Assembly (NCBI RefSeq): GCF_001553545.1
Contig: NZ_CP014227.1
Span: 845,001 to 909,000 of the forward strand
Source: Capnocytophaga haemolytica
GTDB lineage: Bacteria > Bacteroidota > Bacteroidia > Flavobacteriales > Flavobacteriaceae
DNA length: 64,000 bases
Reading direction: 5' to 3'
In this document: positions 44,894 to 53,744 of the stretch, one piece after another
Position numbering within the stretch: position 1 is the stretch's first letter
How the letters are laid out: each line of letters opens with the position of its first letter
The notes under the pieces: model-generated
The model's database searches: none
Seen by the model: only the letters and a program-made list of their open reading frames with translations
Told to the model about the DNA's origin: nothing
Made by a program: the position numbers and the translations under genes

Positions 44894-46086
44894 AGTTGAT
44901 ATATTTTTACGGTTTCGCCTTGTGGTAAGAAGTCTTTTTCAGCAGGAAATTCTATCAAGCAGTTAGCTTTTGCTACGCTATCCATACGGTAGGACTCTTG
45001 CCCTTCAAGAGGCTTTACCCCTTGGGGAGTTTGTACTGCTTTGAAGAATACTGTGAGCTCTTTTCCTTTTTTCTTTATTGTAGAGAGGAGAGTTGCTTCT
45101 GTCTGCTCGTGGAAGCTATCGTGTGCACCTGTGAGGGCAAGCAGGAAAGGTTTTACATAGATGTGGAAGCAAGTGAATACCGAGGCTGGGTTGCCTGGCA
45201 TTGCAAATACATATTTATCGCCCCGCTTGCCGAAGTATAAGGGTTTACCTGGTTTTTGCTTTATCTTGTAGAAGATTTCGGTAACGCCTGCTTCTTGAAG
45301 GGCACCTCGCACGTAGTCGTAATCACCTACTGAGATGCCACCTGTGAGCAGTAGGACGTCAACCTCGGCAAGGGTTTTTTCTATGGCATTGAGGGTAGCC
45401 CCCTTGGTGTCATTGACCATTGTAATGCGCTGCAAATGTTGCCCTAAGGCTATGAGTTCAGCGTGGAGGGTGTAGGCATTGGAGTTGTATATCTTTCCTT
45501 CAACGAGGGGTTCGCCCAAGTCAAGCAATTCGTCGCCTGTGACCAAAACACCTATTTTGAGCTTGTGATATACGCATATCGTTGGGATACCGAATCCTGC
45601 TAAGAAGCCTATCACCTGTGGAGTGATCAGAGTATGAGCAGGTAGAATTGTAGTGCCTATCTCGGTTTGTGAGCCTTTGAGGCGGATGTTGTCACCCTGC
45701 TTTACTTCCTCGCGATTGAAGTGAATAAGGTCGCCCTCGAGAGTTACTTTTTCTTGGATGACAACTGTATCAACACCCTCTGGTACTTTTGCCCCTGTAA
45801 AGATACGTACCGCCTCGCCTTTACCGAGATGAAAATCAGTTGGCAACTGGCCTGCAGCAATGACCTGAGTAACGGTCAGTGGAGTGTTATCGGCGAGATC
45901 AGCATAGCGAAAGCCATAACCATCCATTGCTGAGTTATCAAACGAGGGGACAGCCACTGGAGCTACAATAGCTTCAGCAGTGTAGTGCCCCAAGCTCTTG
46001 ATCAGTGGCTTGAAGGTCGGCTGTGTGAGGTATCGCTCAGCCTCGATGAGGCGCCGTGCTTCGGATACAGTAATGAAATAATTCAT
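44890..46086 (-). CDS. moeA: Molybdopterin molybdenumtransferase MoeA
   Basis: 398 aa. It inserts molybdate into adenylylated molybdopterin. Visible family motifs are SFDNSAMDGYGFRYADL, RIFTGAKVPEGVDTVV, TGDELLDLGEPL, LLTGGISVGDYDYVRGAL and MPGNPASVF. Placed between moaA and the ModE-like gene on the same strand. Confidence 0.95.
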   Translation of the reverse strand: MNYFITVSEARRLIEAERYLTQPTFKPLIKSLGHYTAEAIVAPVAVPSFDNSAMDGYGFRYADLADNTPLTVTQVIAAGQLPTDFHLGKGEAVRIFTGAKVPEGVDTVVIQEKVTLEGDLIHFNREEVKQGDNIRLKGSQTEIGTTILPAHTLITPQVIGFLAGFGIPTICVYHKLKIGVLVTGDELLDLGEPLVEGKIYNSNAYTLHAELIALGQHLQRITMVNDTKGATLNAIEKTLAEVDVLLLTGGISVGDYDYVRGALQEAGVTEIFYKIKQKPGKPLYFGKRGDKYVFAMPGNPASVFTCFHIYVKPFLLALTGAHDSFHEQTEATLLSTIKKKGKELTVFFKAVQTPQGVKPLEGQESYRMDSVAKANCLIEFPAEKDFLPQGETVKIYQL

Positions 46087-46139
46087 CTTAGAATGCTTTG
46101 TCGTTATGTCTATTTTTACCTATGGATATTTAAAAAAAA

Positions 46140-47132
46140 CTAACCTCCTATTTTTATCATACTTCGATTGATGATCTGCTCTTGGCGGACGGTTTTCATT
46201 GATGAGAACTGACCTCCTTTTTCTTTGTGTTTACGCCAAATGCCGTCTTTGATAGCCTCTTCCAAAGGTATTCCTTCACGATAGAGACTCAGCAGGTCAA
46301 ACTCTTCAGCGCCGAAGAGACAGTTTTTCATTTTGCCGTCGGAGGTGAGCCTAATGCGGTTGCAACCTCCACAGAAGGCGGCACTCATCGTTGAGATGAA
46401 GCCAAAAGTACCTTTGCTATCTGTGCTGAGACGGTATTTTTTCGAGGTATCGTGTACACCATCTTCGAGCTTTAGGTAGTTATGCTCACTGCCGATTGCT
46501 TCAAGCATTTCTTTGATAGGCATCACCTTCTCACGCTCCCAGTCGTTTTTGGTGAAAGGCATAAACTCAATAAAGCGCATCTCAATAGGGTAGAGCTCAG
46601 AGAGGTGTACCAGTGGGAGGAGCTCATCATCGTTAAGCCCTTTCATTATCACAGCGTTGAGCTTGACATTATAGCCTCTATCGATGCTGTGAATGATATT
46701 CTGAAATACCTTAGGCAGTGTGTCGCGTTTAGTAATTTGCTTGAAACGCTCTGGAATGAGTGAATCGATACTAATGTTCAAATCCTTAAGCCCAATCTCT
46801 TCAAAGAGTTCAAAATACTTATCAAGGAGCACGCCGTTGGTAGTTACTCCTATTTTTACTTTTAGGGTAGCCAATTTACGCATTATCAATGCAAAGTCGT
46901 GCCGCACCAAGGGCTCACCACCCGTTACACGTATCTTATCAATGCCGAAATGCTCGACAAATACACGCGCAATACCGTAGATTTCCTCAGGGGTCATCAG
47001 TCCTGAGGCAGCAGTGCAGCTAAAGGGCTCGTCGGGCATACAGTAGAGGCAGCGGAAGTTACAGCTATCGGTGATTGAAATACGTAGGTAGGTATGCCGC
47101 CGCCCGAATGAGTCTACTAAATCAGTACTCAT
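46140..47132 (-). CDS. moaA: GTP 3',8-cyclase MoaA
   Basis: 330 aa radical-SAM enzyme for the first Moco step. It has the SAM cluster cysteines C24, C28 and C31 (CNFRCLYC), RVTGGEPLVR, the C-terminal cluster cysteines in FCGGCNRIRLTSDGKMKNCLFG, and the C-terminal Gly-Gly (MIKIGG) needed for MoaA function. It overlaps the small membrane protein gene upstream by 11 nt. Confidence 0.96.
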   Translation of the reverse strand: MSTDLVDSFGRRHTYLRISITDSCNFRCLYCMPDEPFSCTAASGLMTPEEIYGIARVFVEHFGIDKIRVTGGEPLVRHDFALIMRKLATLKVKIGVTTNGVLLDKYFELFEEIGLKDLNISIDSLIPERFKQITKRDTLPKVFQNIIHSIDRGYNVKLNAVIMKGLNDDELLPLVHLSELYPIEMRFIEFMPFTKNDWEREKVMPIKEMLEAIGSEHNYLKLEDGVHDTSKKYRLSTDSKGTFGFISTMSAAFCGGCNRIRLTSDGKMKNCLFGAEEFDLLSLYREGIPLEEAIKDGIWRKHKEKGGQFSSMKTVRQEQIINRSMIKIGG

Positions 47133-47421
47133 TTTCTTCTTCTTTTTCGTCTCCTTTGTATATTTTCCCTGTAGGGATACGAGGTATGTATCTGAGGAAG
47201 AAGAGCAGGCAGAGGAAGATCACCGTTGAGCCTATTGCAGCCCAAGTAGCGAAGGTCTGTACGTTGATCTCTGTGTTGTATAAGTACAACGCCTTATTGA
47301 TCGTGCCATAGAGTAGCCACATCTGCAAGGCAATAAACATCGTGTATATTGCAATAACAAAAGAGAGCATCTCGTTGATGCGGAAGGTTACTTTTGTTAT
47401 TGGTTTTTTTCTGATAGGCAT
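47122..47421 (-). CDS. Small two-helix membrane protein of the molybdoenzyme operon (DUF6755-like)
   Basis: 99 aa with two transmembrane helices (about 18-38 and 60-82) and charged ends (MPIRKKP..., KGDEKEEENEY). I recall small proteins of this kind beside Rieske and nitrate reductase genes in Bacteroidota; the exact family name is uncertain. A -7 box lies 48 nt before its start, so this gene and the moa genes can be expressed apart from the reductase genes. Confidence 0.65.
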   Translation of the reverse strand: MPIRKKPITKVTFRINEMLSFVIAIYTMFIALQMWLLYGTINKALYLYNTEINVQTFATWAAIGSTVIFLCLLFFLRYIPRIPTGKIYKGDEKEEENEY

Positions 47422-47468
47422 AGTTCTTTTTATTTAATGGTTAGGAAATAGGATTGGCTATTTGGCGG

Positions 47469-47476
47469 CAAAGGTA
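47469..47476 (-). promoter_or_regulatory. Internal -7 box before the small membrane protein and moaA
   Basis: Minus-strand TACCTTTG between the Rieske gene and the next ORF. No matching -33 TTG. Confidence 0.45.
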
Positions 47477-47490
47477 CAAAAAGTTTTTGA

Positions 47491-48027
47491 TTAATGGTGC
47501 ATCTTGTGGTTTTTTTGTATCTCATTGCTGTAGTCGTAATCTTCAACATAGATACGGTTGTCCTTAACCACTACTGCCAATTTGGGCAGTGGGCGTGGTG
47601 GAGGACCTTGGAGCACTTTCCCTGAATCAGCATCAAAAATACCGTGGTGACAAGGGCAGAAGATGACTCCCTCTTCGTGCTTGTAGATCACCCCACAGGA
47701 GAGGTGTGTACACTTTTGCTCGTACACCTTCCACTCATTTTCAGCCATACGGATGAGCATATAAGGGTTACGATGGTCCTGATTGATGTAGAAGGTAGTT
47801 TGCTCGCCTACTTTCAGGGTATCGACGTCGATGCCTGTGTAATAATCCTTAATACGCTTGCGTTTGTGGAAATGGTTGAACAAGGGTATGAAGACATTGG
47901 TAACTGCCATCAGCCCAGAGAAGAAGGTCATCACTTTGAGAAATTCTCGGCGTGAGACGTAGCCTGCTTCGCGCTTTTTAATGGGAAAATCAGCTTTCCA
48001 ATCGGGTATATTTTGCTTATTTGTCAT
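47491..48027 (-). CDS. Rieske [2Fe-2S] protein
   Basis: 178 aa. An N-terminal Tat-like motif SRREFLK (residues 25-31) is followed by a hydrophobic helix, so it is probably anchored in the inner membrane with the cluster domain outside. Rieske ligands are C106 and H108 (CTHLSCG) and C124 or C126 with H127/H128 (CPCHHG). The GPPPRPLPKLAVVV proline loop is also present. It would pass electrons from quinol toward the molybdoenzyme, as Rieske partners do in some prokaryotic nitrate reductase operons. It follows the Fe-S subunit by 24 nt. Confidence 0.85.
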   Translation of the reverse strand: MTNKQNIPDWKADFPIKKREAGYVSRREFLKVMTFFSGLMAVTNVFIPLFNHFHKRKRIKDYYTGIDVDTLKVGEQTTFYINQDHRNPYMLIRMAENEWKVYEQKCTHLSCGVIYKHEEGVIFCPCHHGIFDADSGKVLQGPPPRPLPKLAVVVKDNRIYVEDYDYSNEIQKNHKMHH

Positions 48028-48050
48028 TGTCTTATAGATATATTAAACGG

Positions 48051-48626
48051 TTAGAAAACTTTGAGTTCTTCACTGCCTTCGGGCATCATAATGTTCACTT
48101 TGGTAGTTACTACTTCCTTACCAAAGATAAACTTATTGACAGGGGTGCTTTTAGGGCGTTTTTTCTTGACGTTCTCGCGGGTGTCGAACGTGAGGGCGCC
48201 ACTGGGGCAGACGGTGGCACACATCGGCTTAAGGCCGATGCTGGTGCGGTCGTAGCACATATTGCACTTCATCATCAGCATTGCACTTTGATCGGGTATC
48301 TTAGGTACACCAAAGGGGCAGGACATCACGCAGTTAGCACATCCAATACATTTGGAGACGTCAGCTGAGTGCACCACACCAAACTCATCTTTGGTGATGG
48401 CATCCGCAGGGCAGACGTTGGCACAGATGGGGTCATCGCAGTGCATACACACCTGTACGGTGGTTTGTACGGTTTCAGCCCTATCGACATAGTGTATATG
48501 TATCATTGAGGTTTCTCCATTAGTTTCGCATTCTGCACAAGCCATCTCACAGGAGTGGCAGCCTATGCAGCGCTGCATATCTAAGAAGAACTCCATATCG
48601 TTGAAATTCTCAAACTTTTCAGCCAT
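48051..48626 (-). CDS. Four-cluster [4Fe-4S] ferredoxin-like electron transfer subunit
   Basis: 191 aa with four cysteine groups typical of the DmsB/NrfC/FdhB class: [39 protein letters not shown] and CNMCYDR...CATVCPSGA. It transfers electrons between the membrane donor and the catalytic molybdoprotein. No Tat signal is seen, so it should stay in the cytoplasm, which fits a catalytic subunit without a signal. Confidence 0.9.
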   Translation of the reverse strand: MAEKFENFNDMEFFLDMQRCIGCHSCEMACAECETNGETSMIHIHYVDRAETVQTTVQVCMHCDDPICANVCPADAITKDEFGVVHSADVSKCIGCANCVMSCPFGVPKIPDQSAMLMMKCNMCYDRTSIGLKPMCATVCPSGALTFDTRENVKKKRPKSTPVNKFIFGKEVVTTKVNIMMPEGSEELKVF

Positions 48627-48693
48627 AAGAAAATATTTTTAGGTATAAAATCTTTGATATTAATTATTGAACACTTGTGAAAGAGTCTCCTAT

Positions 48694-48726
48694 GCGTTAC
48701 TCTTCCGTTGTTCCTCCGTTGCGTGC
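48694..48726. repeat. 11-bp phased repeat array (3 units) at the end of the molybdoenzyme gene
   Basis: Three 11-mers with a CCGTT or GCGTT start, abutting the stop codon of the gene at its right. Confidence 0.7.
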
Positions 48727-50979
48727 TTACTCTCCTTCCTCTTCTAAATAGTGGATATCTCTACTCATATAGGCGTAATCGGCGGAGTTGGCGGCGCGTT
48801 TTTTGCCTGTATTTTCCAAATTACAAGTGCAGACCTTGAATTCTGGCATCTTCGAGATAGGGTCTAAGCCCTCTAATCCCATAGTCAGCTGGTTGATAGA
48901 GCTAACACCTCCCCAGTGATAAGGTACGAACACGGTGTCTTTCCTAATAGTCTCCACCACATTTGCTGGAAAGACTGCCGATCCACGGCGGGAGTACACA
49001 CGCACCAAGTCATCAGTTTCAATACCGTATTTAGCAGCGAGCTCAGGATGTATTTCCAGCAGTGGTTCGGGGTAGATATCTACGAGCTTACCAATGCGGC
49101 GTGTTTGTGTACCACTGAGGTACTGGCTCACTACGCGCCCTGTGGTCAGTACGATTGGGTATTCCTCATCGGGCTCCTCTACAGGGGGTATCCACGGGGT
49201 AGGGTTGAAATGCGCTTTGCCGTCAGGGGTTTTAAACTTGCGGTCTTCCCAAAGACGCGGTGTGCCTGGGTGATCTAAGGTGGGACAAGGCCAGAACACG
49301 CCCATATTCTTTTCTATCTTCTCGTAGGTAATACCATAATAGTCGGCATAGCTATCTTTAGATATGTGACGTAGTTCATTGAATACATCCTCTGAGCAGG
49401 AGTAATTAAATTTATCACCTACACCCAATCGACGTGCGAGTTCTTTGAGAATGTCCATATCGCGCATTGCCTTTCCAGGTGGCTTTACCGCACCTGTGAT
49501 ACGGATTACACGTCCCTCAGAAGAAGTAGTTGTACCATCCTCCTCCTCTTGCAAAGATCCTGCAAGCACTATATCCGCGTGGCGCAAAGTCTCCGAGAGG
49601 AAAAAGTCAATACCCGCGTAGAACTCCAACTTCTCTAAGGCAGAGCGTACATAGCTATTATTAGGTAACGATATAAGCGGGTTAAAGCATATTGATAGTA
49701 AACCCTTAATCTCACCTTTGTTAATAGCATCGATGATCTCATAAGCGCTGAGGCCTTTCTGAGGCAACTCGCTTTCGGGTATCCCCCAGAAGTCAGCCAC
49801 TAACTGTCGGTGTTCAGGGTTGGTAATATCGCGGTTACCTGGCAGCTGGTCGCACTTGTGTCCGTGCTCACGGCCTCCCTGCCCGTTACCCTGCCCTGTG
49901 ATAGTGCCATAGCCACAGTAAGGCTTTCCGATACGCCCTGTCGCCAACACCAAGTTGATACAACTCAGCACGTTCATCACCCCTTTACGATGCTGCTCAA
50001 TGCCGCGCGCGTGTACGAGGAAACTTGTTTTCGCTTTGCCCCACATCTCAGCTGCCTTATAGATCAGATCCGCAGGCACCCCTGTGATCTTCTCACCCCA
50101 TTCGAGGGTGCAGTGTTCTACCTCTTTGGCGGTTTCTTCCCAACCTGAGGTGTAGTTATCAATAAAGTCGTGATCGAGCCAATCATTGTCAATAAGCACC
50201 TTGAGCATAGTGCTCATCAAGGCAGTATCCGTGCCTGGTCGCAGTGGCAAGTGGATGTCAGCCGTGCGTGCCAGCGGTATCACACGGGGGTCAATCACGA
50301 TAAGTTTAGCCCCATTATCGCGCGCCTCCCAAATGCGATAAGTAAGCACAGGGAAACACTCACTGATGTTAGCTCCTGTGGCGATAATCACCTCAGCGTG
50401 CGCCAAATCAGCCCAGCTGTTTGAGGATCTATCCATACCGAAAGCCTTCTTATTTCCAGCCCCAGCACTCACCATACAAAGCCTACCGTTATAGTCTAAG
50501 TTCGCTGTTTTAAGCGCTACACGGGCAAACTTCCCTACCATATAGCTCTTCTCCGTAGAGAGCGACACCCCTGAGAGCATTGCAAAAGCATTGCGCCCAT
50601 ACTTTTCTTGTATACGATGCACTTCTTTAACAATCGTATCAAAAGCCTCATCCCATTCAATAGGCACAAAGCCTACTCCTTCTACACGCTTGATGGGCGT
50701 AAGCAACCTATCAGGATGATTGTCTTGCATATAACGCTGCACCCCCTTAGGGCATAAGCGCCCCTCATTGAAAGGAAACTCACGCCAAGGCTCAAAGCCT
50801 ACCACCTTTTTGTCCTTCACCTTGAGCTTGATACCACATTGCAAACCGCAGAAGCAGCAATGCGTCTTCACAAGCTCGTCAAATTGCGTGGCCGACTTTG
50901 CATTCGTATCCTTAGGATAATGCTTGTGCGGTCCGTATTTCTCTATAATCTTATCTGCTGATACAGGTAATGTTGCCAT
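48727..50979 (-). CDS. Molybdopterin oxidoreductase, probable nitrate reductase catalytic subunit (NarB/NasC-like)
   Basis: 750 aa, DMSO reductase family, no Tat signal, hence cytoplasmic. The N-terminal [4Fe-4S] cluster ligands are C41, C44, C48 and C76 (CxxCxxxC, then RLCPKG). The molybdenum ligand is expected to be C168 (GRLCMVSAGAG). Bis-MGD binding segments include GANISECFP, GPGTD-like LRPGTDTAL, GYGTITGQGNGQGGREHG and TGRVVSQYLSGTQTRR. Two NarK transporters and a Moco pathway that includes MobA favour nitrate over formate as substrate. A formate dehydrogenase-like enzyme is not excluded. Confidence 0.75.
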   Translation of the reverse strand: MATLPVSADKIIEKYGPHKHYPKDTNAKSATQFDELVKTHCCFCGLQCGIKLKVKDKKVVGFEPWREFPFNEGRLCPKGVQRYMQDNHPDRLLTPIKRVEGVGFVPIEWDEAFDTIVKEVHRIQEKYGRNAFAMLSGVSLSTEKSYMVGKFARVALKTANLDYNGRLCMVSAGAGNKKAFGMDRSSNSWADLAHAEVIIATGANISECFPVLTYRIWEARDNGAKLIVIDPRVIPLARTADIHLPLRPGTDTALMSTMLKVLIDNDWLDHDFIDNYTSGWEETAKEVEHCTLEWGEKITGVPADLIYKAAEMWGKAKTSFLVHARGIEQHRKGVMNVLSCINLVLATGRIGKPYCGYGTITGQGNGQGGREHGHKCDQLPGNRDITNPEHRQLVADFWGIPESELPQKGLSAYEIIDAINKGEIKGLLSICFNPLISLPNNSYVRSALEKLEFYAGIDFFLSETLRHADIVLAGSLQEEEDGTTTSSEGRVIRITGAVKPPGKAMRDMDILKELARRLGVGDKFNYSCSEDVFNELRHISKDSYADYYGITYEKIEKNMGVFWPCPTLDHPGTPRLWEDRKFKTPDGKAHFNPTPWIPPVEEPDEEYPIVLTTGRVVSQYLSGTQTRRIGKLVDIYPEPLLEIHPELAAKYGIETDDLVRVYSRRGSAVFPANVVETIRKDTVFVPYHWGGVSSINQLTMGLEGLDPISKMPEFKVCTCNLENTGKKRAANSADYAYMSRDIHYLEEEGE

Positions 50980-51069
50980 CTCTTTTATTATTAATCACTA
51001 ATGATAATCTATTTAATATCAAACTAATGCCTAAATCACATTAGTTTATCACTGGATGCCGCCCTACGG

Positions 51070-52125
51070 CTAACCAAAGAACCTTCCTGATGCTTCTCGC
51101 GCCTTCAGGTGCGCCTTTGCTAAGGTACAACGCTTGCCCTCAGGACTAAGCTCTAAGTAGCTCATTCCCTCTTCGTTTTCTAGGTTAAACCCAAGCTCCT
51201 TAGTTATCTCTTTTAAGTCATTGATATGCATCTTTGTAGTATACCCCTCCTTAGTATGTGGGCATATTTGCATCCCTTGCTTCTCACCTTCTATCTTGTA
51301 GATACTCGCCGCCACCTGTGCAGGACGCTGAAAGATATGGAAAAACTTCCCAAAAGGCATCCACATCAAGAACATCGCTACCGTAATGGCGTGCGTAATA
51401 GCCATAAACTGGCTCATCTTACCCTCCAAAAAAGTGTAATCAAACCAAATGCCAAGCCCCGTAACCGACACTATAATCAGCAAGAAGAGCGGTATCCAGT
51501 CGCGCTCAAACCACTGCGTAGCGATCTGCCCCTCATCAGTAAGGCGGCGATGCATCATAATCAGCGAGCCGATAATCACTAAGATAGCCGTCCACACCAA
51601 AATATGAAACATCATCATCGCAATAATTGTATTGACATTAAATTCCATCAACGTGATGCCAAACATATGCATCTCATACATATCAGTCGTGCCGTTCTTC
51701 AGCGTAAAGTGCATCCAACCAAAGGTAAGACCAAAAGTTACCGCAAACGATAGCAAACAGCCCGTCGCCAGCAAAAAGTGACCCCACCAGCGCATCGTCC
51801 CCCGCGGTGCAATAAAGCGTTGCAAAGCGATGTTACGCCCCGAAAGAAAAAGTGCCTTCTTAGTATACTCCCACGGATGGCGACGCATCACCTCCCACGA
51901 ACGCTTCCAATAACGCTGTGTAGGCGGGCGCTGCATCCAAATAGAATAACGATACGCCAAGCCAAAAGTCATCGCAATGGTGCCAAAGAAGTAAATCATC
52001 AGCGCCGCATCGTAATTCTGCAAGTTCACCGACCCCGCCACCGTAATGGCGATCACCACCAAAGAAGCTATAATCGCATTGCGAAAAGCCTTCTTATTGA
52101 GCCTCCAAGTGAAAATCTTAAACAT
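51070..52125 (-). CDS. Membrane subunit (NarI/DsrM-like cytochrome b type) of the molybdoenzyme complex
   Basis: 351 aa with about six transmembrane helices. Histidines sit in or near the helices (MRWWGHFLLATG, WMHFTL, MFHILVWTAILVIIG, AITHAITVAMFLMWMPFGKFFHIFQ), as in quinol-oxidising cytochrome b subunits. The C-terminal tail is soluble and carries one CPHTKEG. As first gene of the operon, it likely feeds electrons from quinol to the Rieske and Fe-S subunits. Heme binding is inference from histidine placement. Confidence 0.7.
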   Translation of the reverse strand: MFKIFTWRLNKKAFRNAIIASLVVIAITVAGSVNLQNYDAALMIYFFGTIAMTFGLAYRYSIWMQRPPTQRYWKRSWEVMRRHPWEYTKKALFLSGRNIALQRFIAPRGTMRWWGHFLLATGCLLSFAVTFGLTFGWMHFTLKNGTTDMYEMHMFGITLMEFNVNTIIAMMMFHILVWTAILVIIGSLIMMHRRLTDEGQIATQWFERDWIPLFLLIIVSVTGLGIWFDYTFLEGKMSQFMAITHAITVAMFLMWMPFGKFFHIFQRPAQVAASIYKIEGEKQGMQICPHTKEGYTTKMHINDLKEITKELGFNLENEEGMSYLELSPEGKRCTLAKAHLKAREASGRFFG

Positions 52126-52212
52126 AACCTATCTAATTTAGAAAAAACTATAACGAGCCTCCATTCAAACCTACCTCAAAAGAAGCTCCTCTTGTCCTAT
52201 ATATTTCCAGTG

Positions 52213-52242
52213 CAAAAATAAACCAAAATTCAATTCCTACAA
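52213..52242 (-). promoter_or_regulatory. Promoter of the molybdoenzyme operon
   Basis: Minus-strand TATTTTTG (52213-52220), 19-nt spacer, TTG (52240-52242). Confidence 0.7.
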
Positions 52243-52338
52243 TAAAAAAAATAGATATTTGTAATATTTATACTCAATCTATATAAAAAAATACTGCAAT
52301 CATTTAAATTACAGTCTTTTATATGAAATTAACCTTCG

Positions 52339-53556
52339 TTATAACCTCTGTATCACAACGGCAGAATTTGTACCTCCGAAGCCAAAGGAGTTCGACAAGA
52401 AAGCGCGAATCTTCGCCTCACGGGTTTCAGTAACCACATTGAGCCCCTGCGCTACCTCGTCCAGATGGTCAATATTGATGTTCGGGGCTATAAAATCATT
52501 CTGAAGCATCAGCATTGAGTAGACGATCTCGCTGGCACCCGCCATCCAACACTCGTGCCCCGTCATCGACTTGGTAGAGCTCACAGGCACGCCCCTGCCG
52601 AAAATCTGCGCAATGGCACGCGCCTCGTTGGCATCGCCTATGGGGGTGGAAGTAGCATGTGCATTGATGTAGTCCATCTCGCTCGCCTTCATACCCGCAT
52701 TCTCAAGGGCACGCGCCATCGCACGGGCAGGTCCTTCAACGTTAGGGGTTGAGATATGCCCTCCATTTGATGAGAATCCGTAGCCTACCACTTCCGCCAA
52801 TGGCACTGCTCCACGCCTGTGGGCGGACTCATAGCTCTCCAATATCAAAGTGGCAGCCCCGCCGCTGGGCACCAGTCCATCGCGTGCAGCATCAAAGGGG
52901 CGTGAAGCCTTCTGGGGGTCATCTTCGCGCATTGAGAACACGCCCAGCCCATCAAAACTACCCATACTGTACTTGTTGATCTCCTGTGCACCCCCGCAGA
53001 TAATCATATCCTGCATACCGCTCTGTATGAGCAAATAGCCCAAGCCTACGGCGTGCGACCCGCTGGCACAAGCCGCACTTACGCTTAGGTTTACACCCCT
53101 GAGGGTGAAGAGCGTGGAGAGGTTCATCGTAACGGTGGAGTTCATCGTGCGGAACACCGCTCCCGAGCCTACTAAGGTGGTATCACCCTTCTCGCGGATA
53201 GTGTCGTTAGTGAGTATTACCGACTCAGCCACGCTGTCGTTGCCGTAGAGGATACCCACTTCGTTAGCCTTGAGATAATCGCCATCAATGCCTGCCTGCT
53301 CCAAAGCCTCGCGCGTAGCCATATAGGCAAACTCGCTTTCCTGTCCCATTGAGATGCGTTCGCGTCGCCCAAGTACGCCCTTCAACTCGGGGTTTGCCAC
53401 CCAGCCCGTCAGTGCCGAGCGGTAGCCATACGCCTTGCGCTGCGCATCAAAAATAATACCCGATCGCCCTGCTCGCAGCGAAGCACACACCTCGGCAAGC
53501 GAAGTGCCTATGCAGGAGTAAATCCCCATCCCTGTAATAACTACTCTATGTTTCAT
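52339..53556 (-). CDS. Beta-ketoacyl-ACP synthase II-type enzyme (FabF/FabB-like), probably polyene/DAR type
   Basis: 405 aa, thiolase fold. Catalytic C163 (SAACASGSHA), His in INAHATSTPIGD (about 300) and His in SMTGHECWMAGASE (about 337), the Cys-His-His set of active condensing enzymes. The sequence differs from housekeeping FabF enough (SVAESVILTNDTIREKG, GAVFRTMNSTVTMNL) to suggest the ketosynthases of aryl polyene/flexirubin clusters. The DAR operon lies 45 kb away on the other strand, so a link is inference. Confidence 0.8.
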   Translation of the reverse strand: MKHRVVITGMGIYSCIGTSLAEVCASLRAGRSGIIFDAQRKAYGYRSALTGWVANPELKGVLGRRERISMGQESEFAYMATREALEQAGIDGDYLKANEVGILYGNDSVAESVILTNDTIREKGDTTLVGSGAVFRTMNSTVTMNLSTLFTLRGVNLSVSAACASGSHAVGLGYLLIQSGMQDMIICGGAQEINKYSMGSFDGLGVFSMREDDPQKASRPFDAARDGLVPSGGAATLILESYESAHRRGAVPLAEVVGYGFSSNGGHISTPNVEGPARAMARALENAGMKASEMDYINAHATSTPIGDANEARAIAQIFGRGVPVSSTKSMTGHECWMAGASEIVYSMLMLQNDFIAPNINIDHLDEVAQGLNVVTETREAKIRAFLSNSFGFGGTNSAVVIQRL

Positions 53557-53588
53557 ATCTTCTTTATATCTTTTACCATTTTCTGCTG

Positions 53589-53620
53589 CAAAAGTATGTA
53601 AAACCCCTCATATTACCAAA
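53589..53620 (-). promoter_or_regulatory. Ketosynthase gene promoter
   Basis: Minus-strand TACTTTTG (53589-53596), 20-nt spacer, TTTG (53617-53620). Confidence 0.7.
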
Positions 53621-53668
53621 TATTTAATTAGAAATCTCTATTGAGGCTTAGAACAAACCCATTTTTTA

Positions 53669-53707
53669 CAACAAAATCCCCCAAGAAAAACTCTTGAGGG
53701 ATGTTGT
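53669..53707. terminator. Stem-loop after the GLSGKVGK protein gene
   Basis: Arms ACAACA..CC-CAAGA / TCTTG-GGGAT..TTGT around a GTTTT-type loop. No clean T run on either side, so termination strength is uncertain. Confidence 0.55.
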
Positions 53708-53744
53708 AATAAAACAGACAACAAAAGGTAGTTTTTACAACAGA

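Noticed and set aside
48727..50979. Call as formate dehydrogenase
   Set aside because: Two NarK transporters, a Rieske partner and the NarB-like opening favour nitrate; kept only as an alternative.
52126..52338. Moco riboswitch before the molybdoenzyme operon
   Set aside because: No conserved stem arrangement could be made from the leader by eye; only a promoter is supported.
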